Positions 16,480 through 24,174 of a DNA stretch of 38,036 nt are shown here, one piece after another. The notes under the pieces were generated by a model, which was not told the DNA's origin, did no database searches, and saw only the letters and a program-made list of their open reading frames with translations. Position 1 is the first letter of the stretch, and every line of letters begins with the position of its first letter. This DNA comes from Candidatus Gastranaerophilales bacterium (GTDB taxonomy: Bacteria > Cyanobacteriota > Vampirovibrionia > Gastranaerophilales > Gastranaerophilaceae): positions 1 to 38,036 of the forward strand of contig CANQDZ010000013.1 in assembly GCA_947594025.1 (NCBI GenBank), in the 5' to 3' direction. Made by a program: the position numbers and the translations under genes.

Positions 16480-17526
16480 CTATTCGTAAACTGCAGCAAT
16501 CTTTTTAAGGACATCTGTTTCAATGGCTTCTTTTGCGACGCGGATAGCATTTTTAATAGCGTATGCTGAACTTCTGCCATGAGAAATAATTGTGATACCC
16601 TTAACGCCTAATAATAAAGCTCCGCCATATTCTTCATAATTTATTCTTGTGTACATTTTTTTCATAAACGGTTTTGCAAGAAGACCGATTATGATTGAAA
16701 TTAAATCGTGTTTAAATTCTTGTGAAATCATTTTGAATAACATTGAAGAACAGCCTTCAATAGTTTTAAGTACAACGTTTCCCGAGAAGCCGTCGCAAAT
16801 TAAAATATCGCAATTGCCGTAGAAAATTTCTTTACTTTCAACGTTTCCGATAAAGTTAAGACCGTCTTTATTTTCTTCAAGCATTTTGTATGTGGTTTGT
16901 ACAAGGTCGTTGCCTTTTCCTGCTTCTTCACCGATGTTCAAGATACCGATTTTAGGATTTTCTCTGCCGTAAACATTTTTAGCAAATACGGAACCCATAA
17001 TTGCGAATTGATAAAGCATTTCAGGCGTACAAGAACTGTTTGCCCCTGCATCCAACATAATGAAAGGTTTTTTCATGGTAGGAAGCGTAACCGCAATTGC
17101 GGGACGTTCAATCCCCGGAAGTCTTCCAAGTCCAAATAATGAACTTGCCATTGCGGCTCCCGTTGAACCGGCTGCAACGACAGCTTGTGAACTATCGGCT
17201 GCAACTGCATTTACCGCAAGCACAATTGATGAATTTCTTTTCTTTCTTATTGCTTGACCGGGGGCTTCGCCCATTTCTATTACTTCATTTGCATTTGTGA
17301 TTTTAATATCCAATGTGCTGAAATCGACTTTTATTCTTTTGCTGTGAAAGCCGGCTTTAACTTTAAGACCCTTTTTTTGTATCTTTTCAAGTTCTTCTTT
17401 TATAACGTCTTCTTTACCAACAAGCTCTATCGGAACGTTATAATCTATTGCAGCCCAAACAGCACCCTCAATAGTGACCTTCGGGGCAAAATCTCCTCCC
17501 ATTGCGTCGATTGCAATTCTTGTCAT
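16480..17526 (-). CDS. plsX: phosphate acyltransferase PlsX
   Basis: 348 residues. It begins with the PlsX signature IAIDAMGGDFAP and keeps AVNAVAADSSQAVVAAGSTGA, GRLPGIERPAI, MLDAGANS and a C-terminal GALLLGVKG block. PlsX makes acyl-phosphate from acyl-ACP for phospholipid synthesis and is a peripheral membrane enzyme. It follows the L32 gene by 22 bp with a GAGGAAA Shine-Dalgarno. In many bacteria fabH sits between plsX and fabD; here it is absent. Confidence 0.95.
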   Translation of the reverse strand: MTRIAIDAMGGDFAPKVTIEGAVWAAIDYNVPIELVGKEDVIKEELEKIQKKGLKVKAGFHSKRIKVDFSTLDIKITNANEVIEMGEAPGQAIRKKRNSSIVLAVNAVAADSSQAVVAAGSTGAAMASSLFGLGRLPGIERPAIAVTLPTMKKPFIMLDAGANSSCTPEMLYQFAIMGSVFAKNVYGRENPKIGILNIGEEAGKGNDLVQTTYKMLEENKDGLNFIGNVESKEIFYGNCDILICDGFSGNVVLKTIEGCSSMLFKMISQEFKHDLISIIIGLLAKPFMKKMYTRINYEEYGGALLLGVKGITIISHGRSSAYAIKNAIRVAKEAIETDVLKKIAAVYE

Positions 17527-17548
17527 TTATATTTCCTCAACTAATAAC

Positions 17549-17893
17549 TTATTCCTCGGTTCCTTCAGTTTTAGCTTCTTCAGCTTCAGCCTTTAATTCT
17601 TCAACTTCTTCAGCTTTTACTTCTTCAACCTTTACTTCTTCTTTTTTAGTAGCTCTTTTCTTTGTAGCCTTTTTAGCAGGTGCTTTTTTGACTTCAACTT
17701 CTTCAGCTTTATAATTTTCGTTTTTAATGCTTACCGCAACTTGTTTGTAGTAGCCGCATTTTGGACAAATTGTATGAGTCGGGATTATTTCACCGCAATT
17801 TTTACAAGTTGTTGTAGCGGGAATTGTTGCTTTCCAGTTTGATCTTCTATGTCCTTGTGCTGATGCACCTGTTCTTTTCTTAGGGACTGCCAT
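17549..17893 (-). CDS. rpmF: ribosomal protein bL32 with Lys/Glu-rich C-terminal tail
   Basis: 114 residues, about twice the usual 57-60. Residues 1-56 are a normal bL32: MAVPKKRTG start, a RRSNWK patch and a zinc ribbon with C30, C33, C43 and C46. Residues 57-114 are an extra tail rich in Lys, Glu and Ala, including repeats like KKAPAKKATKK and KVEEVKAEEVEE, first basic and then acidic. bL32 belongs to the large ribosomal subunit. A GAGGAA Shine-Dalgarno supports the start. It heads the rpmF-plsX-fabD operon, a conserved link between ribosome and lipid synthesis genes. Confidence 0.93.
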   Translation of the reverse strand: MAVPKKRTGASAQGHRRSNWKATIPATTTCKNCGEIIPTHTICPKCGYYKQVAVSIKNENYKAEEVEVKKAPAKKATKKRATKKEEVKVEEVKAEEVEELKAEAEEAKTEGTEE

Positions 17894-17929
17894 ATTTTAT
17901 TCCTCTTTTTTACTGTATTTCGTTTTTTT

Positions 17930-17959
17930 ATATTATCACAAACAAAAAAAATAATACAA
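17930..17959 (-). promoter_or_regulatory. probable promoter of rpmF-plsX-fabD
   Basis: On the minus strand TTGTAT (17959-17954), 18-bp spacer, TAATAT (17935-17930), preceded by TGTGA as in an extended -10. About 36 bp then separate it from the L32 start, and the leader carries a Shine-Dalgarno. Confidence 0.5.
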
Positions 17960-17986
17960 GTTGTATGTAATATCACTTTACAAACA

Positions 17987-18015
17987 AAAAGCCCTGAGAA
18001 ATTCTCAAGGCTTTT
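17987..18015 (-). terminator. rho-independent terminator of the DUF2582 gene
   Basis: On the minus strand, AAAAGCCTTGAGAAT pairs with the following arm ending in GGCTTTTT with one mismatch (15-bp stem, very short loop). It lies 18 bp after the stop of the gene at 18034-18231. Confidence 0.75.
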
Positions 18016-18033
18016 ATGGTTTTTTTAAATTGT

Positions 18034-18231
18034 CTATCTAAGGCGAACTTTTGTTCTTGCACCTTTTCCTGAAAATTCAAGTTTATCTTCACGAGCTAAC
18101 CAGCCTAAGCCCATAGCCGCAAAGTTGTCGTCTAAACTTAAATCTTTTTTCATTTTTGATGTTGTTGCTTCACCGCGTTCATTCAGGTAGTTCCAAATTT
18201 GACCTGCTGATTCGATAATTTCTTGTTGCAT
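18034..18231 (-). CDS. small winged-helix DUF2582 protein
   Basis: 65 residues. The whole chain matches the DUF2582 winged-helix pattern: AGQIWNYLNERGE, a SKMKKDLSL recognition region and MGLGWLAREDKLEF. Proteins of this family are small and presumed to bind DNA or nucleic acid; no function is established that I can name. The start has a strong AAAGGGG Shine-Dalgarno 6 bp upstream. It is a single-gene unit with its own terminator, divergent from leuD. Confidence 0.85.
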   Translation of the reverse strand: MQQEIIESAGQIWNYLNERGEATTSKMKKDLSLDDNFAAMGLGWLAREDKLEFSGKGARTKVRLR

Positions 18232-18308
18232 TGTATGCCCCTTTCTTTTATATAATTTATATTTGTATTATAATATAAACAAAAAATTTTTGTAAATGGA
18301 GTAAATGT

Positions 18309-18809
18309 ATGACAAATTTAGAAAAAGGAAAAGCATGGGTTTATAAAGATGACGTGGATACCGACGTTATTATTCCCGCAAGATATTTAAATACTTCAGA
18401 TGAAAATGAACTTGCAAAACACTGCATGGAAGATATAGATGAAAGTTTTGCGTCAAATGTAAAAAAGGGCGACTTTATTGTTGCGGGCGATAACTTTGGA
18501 TGCGGTTCTTCAAGAGAACATGCTCCGATTTCCATTAAAGCATGCGGAGTTAAAGCCGTTATTGCAAAGTCATTTGCAAGAATATTTTACAGAAACTCTA
18601 TTAATATAGGTCTTGTAATTATTGAAAATGATAAATTGTCCGATGAATGTTCAAAAGGGGATGAACTCGAACTTGATACGGAAAACGGTATTATTAAAAA
18701 TCTTACAACGGGAAAAGAATACGCTTGCCCTCCATTTAGCCCTGAAATACAAGAGTTGATTGATGTCGGCGGACTTGTTAACTACACAAAGAAAAAATTA
18801 GGAGTATAA
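18309..18809 (+). CDS. leuD: 3-isopropylmalate dehydratase small subunit
   Basis: 166 residues, the short bacterial/archaeal form of LeuD. Signatures are [16 protein letters not shown] (15-29) and the [10 protein letters not shown] loop (64-73). With LeuC it isomerises 2-isopropylmalate to 3-isopropylmalate in leucine synthesis. LeuC is not in the window, so the large subunit must be encoded elsewhere. A GGAG Shine-Dalgarno lies about 7 bp before the ATG, and a TATAAT at 18269-18274 is a likely -10 box. leuB follows after 5 bp. Confidence 0.93.
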   Translation: MTNLEKGKAWVYKDDVDTDVIIPARYLNTSDENELAKHCMEDIDESFASNVKKGDFIVAGDNFGCGSSREHAPISIKACGVKAVIAKSFARIFYRNSINIGLVIIENDKLSDECSKGDELELDTENGIIKNLTTGKEYACPPFSPEIQELIDVGGLVNYTKKKLGV

Positions 18810-18814
18810 ATTTT

Positions 18815-19897
18815 ATGAAAACATATAATATTGCGGTTTTATCAGGTGACGGCACAGGTCCGGAGGTTATGACCGAAGCTGTAAAGGTTTTAAATGCTGT
18901 CGGCAAAAAATTCGATATAGAATTTAATTTTGAAGAAGCATTAATCGGCGGTATTGCATACGATAAATTTGGCGTACCTTTGCCTGAGTCAACTTTGGAG
19001 CTTGCAAAGAAATCCGATGCCGTTATGCTTGGTGCAGTCGGAGATTGGAAATATGATACTCTTCCGCCCGAGGTCCGTCCGGAAAAAGCACTTTTAGGTA
19101 TCAGAAAAGGGTTAAATCTTTTTGCAAATCTTCGCCCTGCAATCGTTTTTGAAGAACTTGTATCTTCAAGCCCCCTAAAGGCTGAAAATGTATCAGGCGT
19201 TGATATCATGATTATAAGAGAGTTAACGGGCGATGTATATTTTGGAACTCCGAAAGGGGTAGAAACACGTGACGGCAAAAGAGTCGGCTTTAATAATATG
19301 ATATATTATGAAGATGAAGTAAGACGTATTGCTCATGTTGCCTTTCAAACCGCAATGGCAAGAGGCAAGAAGCTTTGTTCCGTTGATAAAGCAAATGTTC
19401 TTGACGTTTCAAGATTGTGGAGAGAAATTGTTGTTGAAGTTTCAAAAGAATATCCGGAAGTTGAACTTTCTCACATGTATGTTGATAACGCAGCCATGCA
19501 GATAATAAGAGCACCGAAGCAATTTGATACAATTGTAACGGGTAACATTTTTGGAGACATCTTATCCGATGAAGCTTCAATGCTTTCAGGTTCATTAGGA
19601 CTTTTACCAAGTGCAAGCTTGGGAGAAGAAGGCAAAGTTTCATTGTATGAGCCGATTCATGGTTCAGCACCGGATCTTAAGGGTAAAAACGCGGTTAACC
19701 CGATTGCGACAATACTTTCTGCTGCAATGATGATGAAATACAGTTTTAAAAATAATGAAGCTTATGATTTAATTGAAAAATCAGTTAAGGCGGTGCTTAA
19801 GGCAGGATACAGAACACAAGATATCATGTCCGAGGGTAAAAAACTTACGGGAACTACCCAAATGGGTGATTTGATAGTTAGTGAAATTAATAAGTAA
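18815..19897 (+). CDS. leuB: 3-isopropylmalate dehydrogenase
   Basis: 360 residues, full length. Landmarks are [13 protein letters not shown] at the N terminus, [29 protein letters not shown], the substrate/NAD block [11 protein letters not shown] and [13 protein letters not shown], and [13 protein letters not shown]. It oxidises 3-isopropylmalate to the leucine precursor 2-ketoisocaproate. A TAGGAG Shine-Dalgarno overlaps the end of leuD, so the two are co-transcribed and probably co-translated. Confidence 0.95.
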   Translation: MKTYNIAVLSGDGTGPEVMTEAVKVLNAVGKKFDIEFNFEEALIGGIAYDKFGVPLPESTLELAKKSDAVMLGAVGDWKYDTLPPEVRPEKALLGIRKGLNLFANLRPAIVFEELVSSSPLKAENVSGVDIMIIRELTGDVYFGTPKGVETRDGKRVGFNNMIYYEDEVRRIAHVAFQTAMARGKKLCSVDKANVLDVSRLWREIVVEVSKEYPEVELSHMYVDNAAMQIIRAPKQFDTIVTGNIFGDILSDEASMLSGSLGLLPSASLGEEGKVSLYEPIHGSAPDLKGKNAVNPIATILSAAMMMKYSFKNNEAYDLIEKSVKAVLKAGYRTQDIMSEGKKLTGTTQMGDLIVSEINK

Positions 19898-19990
19898 ATA
19901 AAACAAATTATTATTGTAAAAAACTGGATTTATAATAAAATGTAGTTAATAATATAAATATCGGTTTACAAGGAGAATTTATTTTATCTT

Positions 19991-21235
19991 ATGAAAAATT
20001 TTATGAAAAGACTATCAATTATAATTCTAAGCATTTTATTTATATATGTAGGGGCAAACTTTAATCCCTCAATGGCTCAAACGCCGCAGCAGCTATATGA
20101 CAGAGCTTGGAAACTCATTAACACAAAGTATGTTGACCAAACAAATAACGAGCAAGACTGGAACAGGTGGCGCCATAAATATGACGAACAAATAAAAACT
20201 GATGAAGATGCCTATGTTGCAATCGGCACCATGGTCGCAAGCTTGAATGATGTTTATACAAAATTCTTAAATCCAAAAGAATTTAAAGAAGAAAATGAAT
20301 CCATTCAAGGTTCTCTTAAAGGTATCGGAGTTCAAATCGGAAACAGGGACGGTAAACTTTTAATCATTGCTCCTATTGAAGATACCCCCGGCGAACGTGC
20401 GGGTCTTCTTGCGGAAGATGAAATTTTAGAGATAAACGGAGAGAGTACGAAAGGTTTATCCGTGGATAAAGCCGCAGAAAAAATAAGAGGCGAAGAGGGA
20501 ACGGAAGTTACTCTTTTAATCAAAAGGAAAGGGGTTCCCAATAAATCATATACAATTAAAAGGGCAAAAATCGAGATTAAGTCGGTTTCTGTAAAAACAC
20601 CAAAATACGCAGTGATTGACGACAGACTCGGTTATATAAGATTAAGCTCATTTATTTCAAGAAACGCTGCTGAAGAATTTGAAAGAGCACTCCTTGACTA
20701 TGCCGATAAAGAAGGTATTATTATAGACTTGCGTTCAAATCCGGGCGGTCTTTTAACCAACGCAATTCTTATAGGCGACATGCTTTTGGACTCAAAAGTT
20801 ATAGTATCAACCGTAGACAGGGACGGTTATAAAGAAACTCAAAGAGCAACGCCTAACATTTTATCAAAACAGCCGTTAGTTGTTCTTGTAGATAGCGGTT
20901 CCGCTTCCGCAAGCGAAATTTTATCAGGTGCTCTGAAAGATAATAAAAGAGCAACAATTATTGGTAAAAAGACATTTGGCAAAGGATTGGTGCAGGAAAT
21001 CAACCGTATGCCAAACGGCAGCGCTATGCATATTACAATTCAAAAATATTTAACCCCAAACGGCACCGATATCAATAAAAAAGGTATTGAACCTGATATT
21101 ACCGTTGAAATAACACAAAAAGACGTAGATGATAAACGCGACCCTCAGCTTCAAAAAGCTAACGATTATTTAGTTGAAACTTTGGGATTAACACCTGTTG
21201 CTGCCCAAGAAAAAGCAGAAGCGGAAAATAAGTAA
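19991..21235 (+). CDS. ctpA: C-terminal processing peptidase, S41 family
   Basis: 414 residues. An N-terminal signal/anchor helix (about 8-22) is followed by a cyanobacterial CtpA-like region (YDRAWKLINTKYVDQT), a PDZ domain (about 105-190) and the S41 catalytic core. The likely nucleophile is Ser306 in GSASASEI and the general base Lys331 in KTFGKGLVQ; their 25-residue spacing matches the family. In cyanobacteria such enzymes trim D1 protein, but there is no photosystem here, so general periplasmic protein processing or quality control is more likely. AAGGAG (19970-19975) lies an unusually long 15 bp before the ATG, and no alternative start codon fits closer. Confidence 0.92.
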   Translation: MKNFMKRLSIIILSILFIYVGANFNPSMAQTPQQLYDRAWKLINTKYVDQTNNEQDWNRWRHKYDEQIKTDEDAYVAIGTMVASLNDVYTKFLNPKEFKEENESIQGSLKGIGVQIGNRDGKLLIIAPIEDTPGERAGLLAEDEILEINGESTKGLSVDKAAEKIRGEEGTEVTLLIKRKGVPNKSYTIKRAKIEIKSVSVKTPKYAVIDDRLGYIRLSSFISRNAAEEFERALLDYADKEGIIIDLRSNPGGLLTNAILIGDMLLDSKVIVSTVDRDGYKETQRATPNILSKQPLVVLVDSGSASASEILSGALKDNKRATIIGKKTFGKGLVQEINRMPNGSAMHITIQKYLTPNGTDINKKGIEPDITVEITQKDVDDKRDPQLQKANDYLVETLGLTPVAAQEKAEAENK

Positions 21236-21240
21236 CAATC

Positions 21241-21269
21241 TTGACCCTCAATTTGACTTTTGATATAAT
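21241..21269 (+). promoter_or_regulatory. strong sigma-70-type promoter
   Basis: TTGACC (21241-21246), exact 17-bp spacer, TATAAT (21264-21269). A GGGGAGAAGG Shine-Dalgarno follows before the ATG at 21295. It starts 5 bp after the protease gene stop. Confidence 0.8.
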
Positions 21270-21294
21270 TGTCATGCAAGGGGAGAAGGATTGA

Positions 21295-21741
21295 ATGTCA
21301 ACCGAAAATTCAATTAGCACAAGAAATTTTCAAATATGTTCTGAAAATATTCCGCTTTTGAGCTTGGAAACTCTTATTGCAAGAAGCGAAATTCCTTATC
21401 AGCACAAGCTTCTTGCGCAGAATTATATGATTATCAAGAGAATATACGGTGCATCTTCCGTTCCTCAGCCAATCACAAATCAAGAAGAAGCATATTTAAG
21501 AGAAAATGACCTTGATACAATTCAAAACGTTACCGCAGAACAAATGCAGTCTGAACTCAATATGCTGAGAAATCTTGCTATGAGTGATATTGAAGAAGTT
21601 CGTCTTAAATCCGATAAAATTTTTGCAATAAGAGTTAAAGAATTAAAATATTTGTATGCAAGCAATTATTTTCCCCCTATGGGCGAAATCTATAACGGCT
21701 GGCAGTTTTTAGAAAAATATATTGAATACATTGCAAAATAG
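21295..21741 (+). CDS. protein of unknown function (148 residues)
   Basis: I do not recognise a family. The product is predicted soluble and mostly helical, with no signal peptide or membrane segment. Residues 18-50 (IPLLSLETLIARSEIPYQHK and onwards) and the C terminus (MGEIYNGWQFLEKYIEYI) look like conserved amphipathic helices. The gene is real: it has a near-consensus promoter of its own, a strong Shine-Dalgarno and codon use like its neighbours. Its stop directly abuts the stop of the convergent response-regulator gene. Its own promoter suggests steady expression. Confidence 0.75.
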   Translation: MSTENSISTRNFQICSENIPLLSLETLIARSEIPYQHKLLAQNYMIIKRIYGASSVPQPITNQEEAYLRENDLDTIQNVTAEQMQSELNMLRNLAMSDIEEVRLKSDKIFAIRVKELKYLYASNYFPPMGEIYNGWQFLEKYIEYIAK

Positions 21742-23034
21742 TTAATTGTCTTCTAAAAGCCTTTCAACCCATTCCGTAAGGGTTTTAATGTCGTATGGTT
21801 TTGGCAGATAAAGGTCTGCACCTGCGCTTAATATTTCTTTTTTAGCGTAAAGAGAAGACGAGAATATAACTTTCGTATTCTTTTCCATGTATTTAATTTT
21901 TTTGCAAATTTCTATACCTTCTTTTGTGCCTTCTTCTCCGTAATCAATTATTGCAAGATGAGGTCTAAAATTTTTATACAGTTCATTTATGTCTTCATTA
22001 TCGTCTAAAATATGCGTTTCATATCCTTTAATCTCGCAGGTTGTTTTTAAAAGACAGGATAATGCCTCATCTTTTTCCGTAATCAAAATTTTTATTTTTT
22101 CTTTTTCCTGTTTTTCCCCCTGCAATTTTAATCGGTCAATATAACAGGATGAGTTTTCATTTCTCTTGCACATTTTAATTGTGTTATAAAGTGCCTGCAT
22201 AACATCTTTGTAGTTTTTGTATCTTTCATTTACGTTTTCAACAATGCCGACCCCTAATTTCATTAAAGGGATTTTATTTTCTATTTTTTCATCAGCCGAA
22301 TAAACAATAAATTTATTTGTGAAATCTTCTTTGCTGTAAAACCTTTCAATCACATTATCAAATGCAAAAATCAAAAATTGCGCTATTTTTTCAGCTTTTT
22401 CCACACTTGTTACTATTAGAAATTCAGAATCTAAATGATGTCCCGCAAAATCGACGCTGTTTAAAGTTGAATTTATAATGGATGTAAGAGTTTGAAGCAC
22501 CTTTTCATAGGCAAATTCGCTGTATATTTCTCTATACATATTAAGTCCGAATACATCGACCATAATAAAGGCGAAGTCTTCTTTGCTTTCAACCGCCCTT
22601 TTTAGATATTTAAGGGTAAAATTCTTTTGCGGAAAATAAGTTATGCGGTTCATAGAATTTTCCATATATCTTCTGAGGTGAGCTTTAATTCTTGCCTGAA
22701 ATTCCTGAGAAGGAATTGACTCGCTTAAAAAGTCATCGGCTCCTTTTTCAAGTGCGTTTAATCTGTCTGACGTTTCAGATGATTTTGAAATTGCTATAAT
22801 AATCGGTCTAAAATTAAACGTCATAATTCTGAGTTTTTCGCAAAAATCTTCAAGTTTTTCATCAATAGTATCAGATACCATTATAATCTCAGGTTCTTTT
22901 GCAGGTATTTCTCTAAATGCTTCACTTAAGGATGAAATTACATAAACCTTCTGGTTCAAGGCCTCAAGCAATTTTTTATATTTATAAGACAGTTCTTTTC
23001 TTTTGCTTATGATAAAAACGGTTGTTTGATACAA
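21742..23034 (-). CDS. REC - degenerate GGDEF - REC signalling protein
   Basis: 430 residues. Receiver 1 (about 5-122) has Asp55 in the acceptor region, but the conserved C-terminal Lys is replaced (DDFLSES), so it looks degenerate. Residues 135-300 follow a GGDEF fold (FAFIMVDVFGLNMYREIY), but the signature is AGHHLDSEF, without the GG needed for diguanylate cyclase activity. Receiver 2 (314-430) is intact, with Asp364 in LAIIDY and Lys412 in LPKPYD. The likely role is a phosphorylation-controlled scaffold or effector. The start is TTG at 23034; its GGAGGGG Shine-Dalgarno lies inside the last codons of the upstream histidine kinase gene, so translation is coupled and the kinase is the likely partner. 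Confidence 0.85.
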   Translation of the reverse strand: MYQTTVFIISKRKELSYKYKKLLEALNQKVYVISSLSEAFREIPAKEPEIIMVSDTIDEKLEDFCEKLRIMTFNFRPIIIAISKSSETSDRLNALEKGADDFLSESIPSQEFQARIKAHLRRYMENSMNRITYFPQKNFTLKYLKRAVESKEDFAFIMVDVFGLNMYREIYSEFAYEKVLQTLTSIINSTLNSVDFAGHHLDSEFLIVTSVEKAEKIAQFLIFAFDNVIERFYSKEDFTNKFIVYSADEKIENKIPLMKLGVGIVENVNERYKNYKDVMQALYNTIKMCKRNENSSCYIDRLKLQGEKQEKEKIKILITEKDEALSCLLKTTCEIKGYETHILDDNEDINELYKNFRPHLAIIDYGEEGTKEGIEICKKIKYMEKNTKVIFSSSLYAKKEILSAGADLYLPKPYDIKTLTEWVERLLEDN

Positions 23035-23036
23035 AG

Positions 23037-23783
23037 TTAAACCCCTCCATTTTCAACTGCTCTTTTTGCAATTTTATTTATATCAAAAACGGGGATTTCT
23101 ATTATAAATTTGGTGTAATGATTTTTTTTATCCGTTGAGCTTTCAACGTCTATTTTTGCATCAATTTTATCCGCTAAATTTTTTGCAATATAAAGCCCGA
23201 GACCGCTTCCTTGATTTTTGTTGGTAAGGACATTTCCTATTCTGTAAAATTTATCAAAAAGCTTTGAAATATATTTTTCCTCAATTCCGCCGCCCTCATC
23301 TTCAATTTCTATAATGTTTTTGTCTTTTACTTCTTTTATGTTTATTTTAACGGGAGTGTTTGAGGGGGAATATTTGCAGGCATTTTCTATGATATTTACC
23401 AGAATTTGCTGTAATTTATCAAAATCGCTTAAAGATGTTTGAAGATTTTTTGAAGTTGTGATGATAAAGTTTCTTTCTTTATATTTAACTTTGATAATTT
23501 CAACCGTATCTTCAACTATTTTTTTAAGGTTTATCTCTTTTAAAACCGTGTCAGGCGTTGCGGATTCAAGTTTTGCAACACTTAATACGTTTTCAACAAG
23601 GTTTATAAGTCTTTGCGATTGTTCTTGAATTATTGTCAAAAATCTCTTTTTTTGTTCGTCAGATAAATTATCGTAATTATCATTTATCGTTTGCGCAAAC
23701 CCTTTAATTGAAGTTAAGGGAGTTCTTATCTCATGTGATAAGGTGGATATAAAATCGTCGATAATTTTTTTGTCGTCACTCAT
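23037..23783 (-). CDS. minimal cytoplasmic histidine kinase without sensor domain
   Basis: 248 residues. HisKA starts almost at residue 1, with phospho-acceptor His17 in STLSHEIRTPLTSIKGF. The HATPase domain has NIIENACKYSP, EDEGGGI and GSGLGLYIA. There is no input domain or membrane helix, so it must sense through a partner or be stand-alone. A 2-bp gap and a shared ribosome-binding region tie it to the REC-GGDEF-REC gene downstream. There is no Shine-Dalgarno before the ATG; TATAAT ends 6 bp upstream. Confidence 0.9.
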   Translation of the reverse strand: MSDDKKIIDDFISTLSHEIRTPLTSIKGFAQTINDNYDNLSDEQKKRFLTIIQEQSQRLINLVENVLSVAKLESATPDTVLKEINLKKIVEDTVEIIKVKYKERNFIITTSKNLQTSLSDFDKLQQILVNIIENACKYSPSNTPVKINIKEVKDKNIIEIEDEGGGIEEKYISKLFDKFYRIGNVLTNKNQGSGLGLYIAKNLADKIDAKIDVESSTDKKNHYTKFIIEIPVFDINKIAKRAVENGGV

Positions 23784-23789
23784 AAGATA

Positions 23790-23795
23790 ATTATA
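23790..23795 (-). promoter_or_regulatory. -10 box 6 bp before the histidine kinase start
   Basis: Minus-strand TATAAT (preceded by GG) in the 31-bp gap after the Mini-III gene. The -35 match is weak (TTAATT at 17 bp). It would allow the signalling pair to be transcribed separately from SNF2-mrnC, as a leaderless mRNA. Confidence 0.4.
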
Positions 23796-23814
23796 CCTTT
23801 TTTCGTCTCAAAAA

Positions 23815-24174
23815 TTAAGTGGTTAAGTTTTTTTTAATAATTTCATAAAACTCATTCAAACGTTTTTTGTTGTTTAAATACCAATAACCGACTAAAACTT
23901 CAAGTGAGGTTGCACCCCTGTGGATTTGAGGATTACACCTTTTATTTATTGTAATGGGAAGATTTCTTCCTCTCCTTGAGATGTCTTTTTCTTCATCGTT
24001 TAAAAATTCATCAATGATTTCAATCACATGTGCTTGAAAATTTGCATTGACATATTTAACGGTCGCCTCATGCATAGCCTTTTGGCTTTGAGCAGTTTTT
24101 ATCACCAGTTCTCTTACAAACAATTCCCAAACGGCGTCTCCTATGTGTGCATATTGTTTTAAATTATATTCCAT
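23815..24174 (-). CDS. mrnC: Mini-ribonuclease III
   Basis: 119 residues, an RNase III catalytic domain with no dsRNA-binding domain. Family markers are YAHIGDAVWELFVRE with the catalytic Asp13, the RRGRN turn, and ATSLEVLVGYWYL with the second acidic site. Mini-III matures 23S rRNA in Bacillus and is common in cyanobacteria and plastids. Its ATG overlaps the SNF2 gene stop by one base (TAATG), so the two are translated together. Confidence 0.92.
   Translation of the reverse strand: MEYNLKQYAHIGDAVWELFVRELVIKTAQSQKAMHEATVKYVNANFQAHVIEIIDEFLNDEEKDISRRGRNLPITINKRCNPQIHRGATSLEVLVGYWYLNNKKRLNEFYEIIKKNLTT

Noticed and set aside
18778-19278. 166-residue ORF antisense across leuD/leuB
   Set aside because: A shadow frame of two well-recognised leucine genes with no start signals.
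19290-19670. 126-residue ORF antisense to leuB
   Set aside because: Fully inside leuB, which is strongly conserved on the other strand; the translated sequence is Leu/His-rich and resembles nothing.
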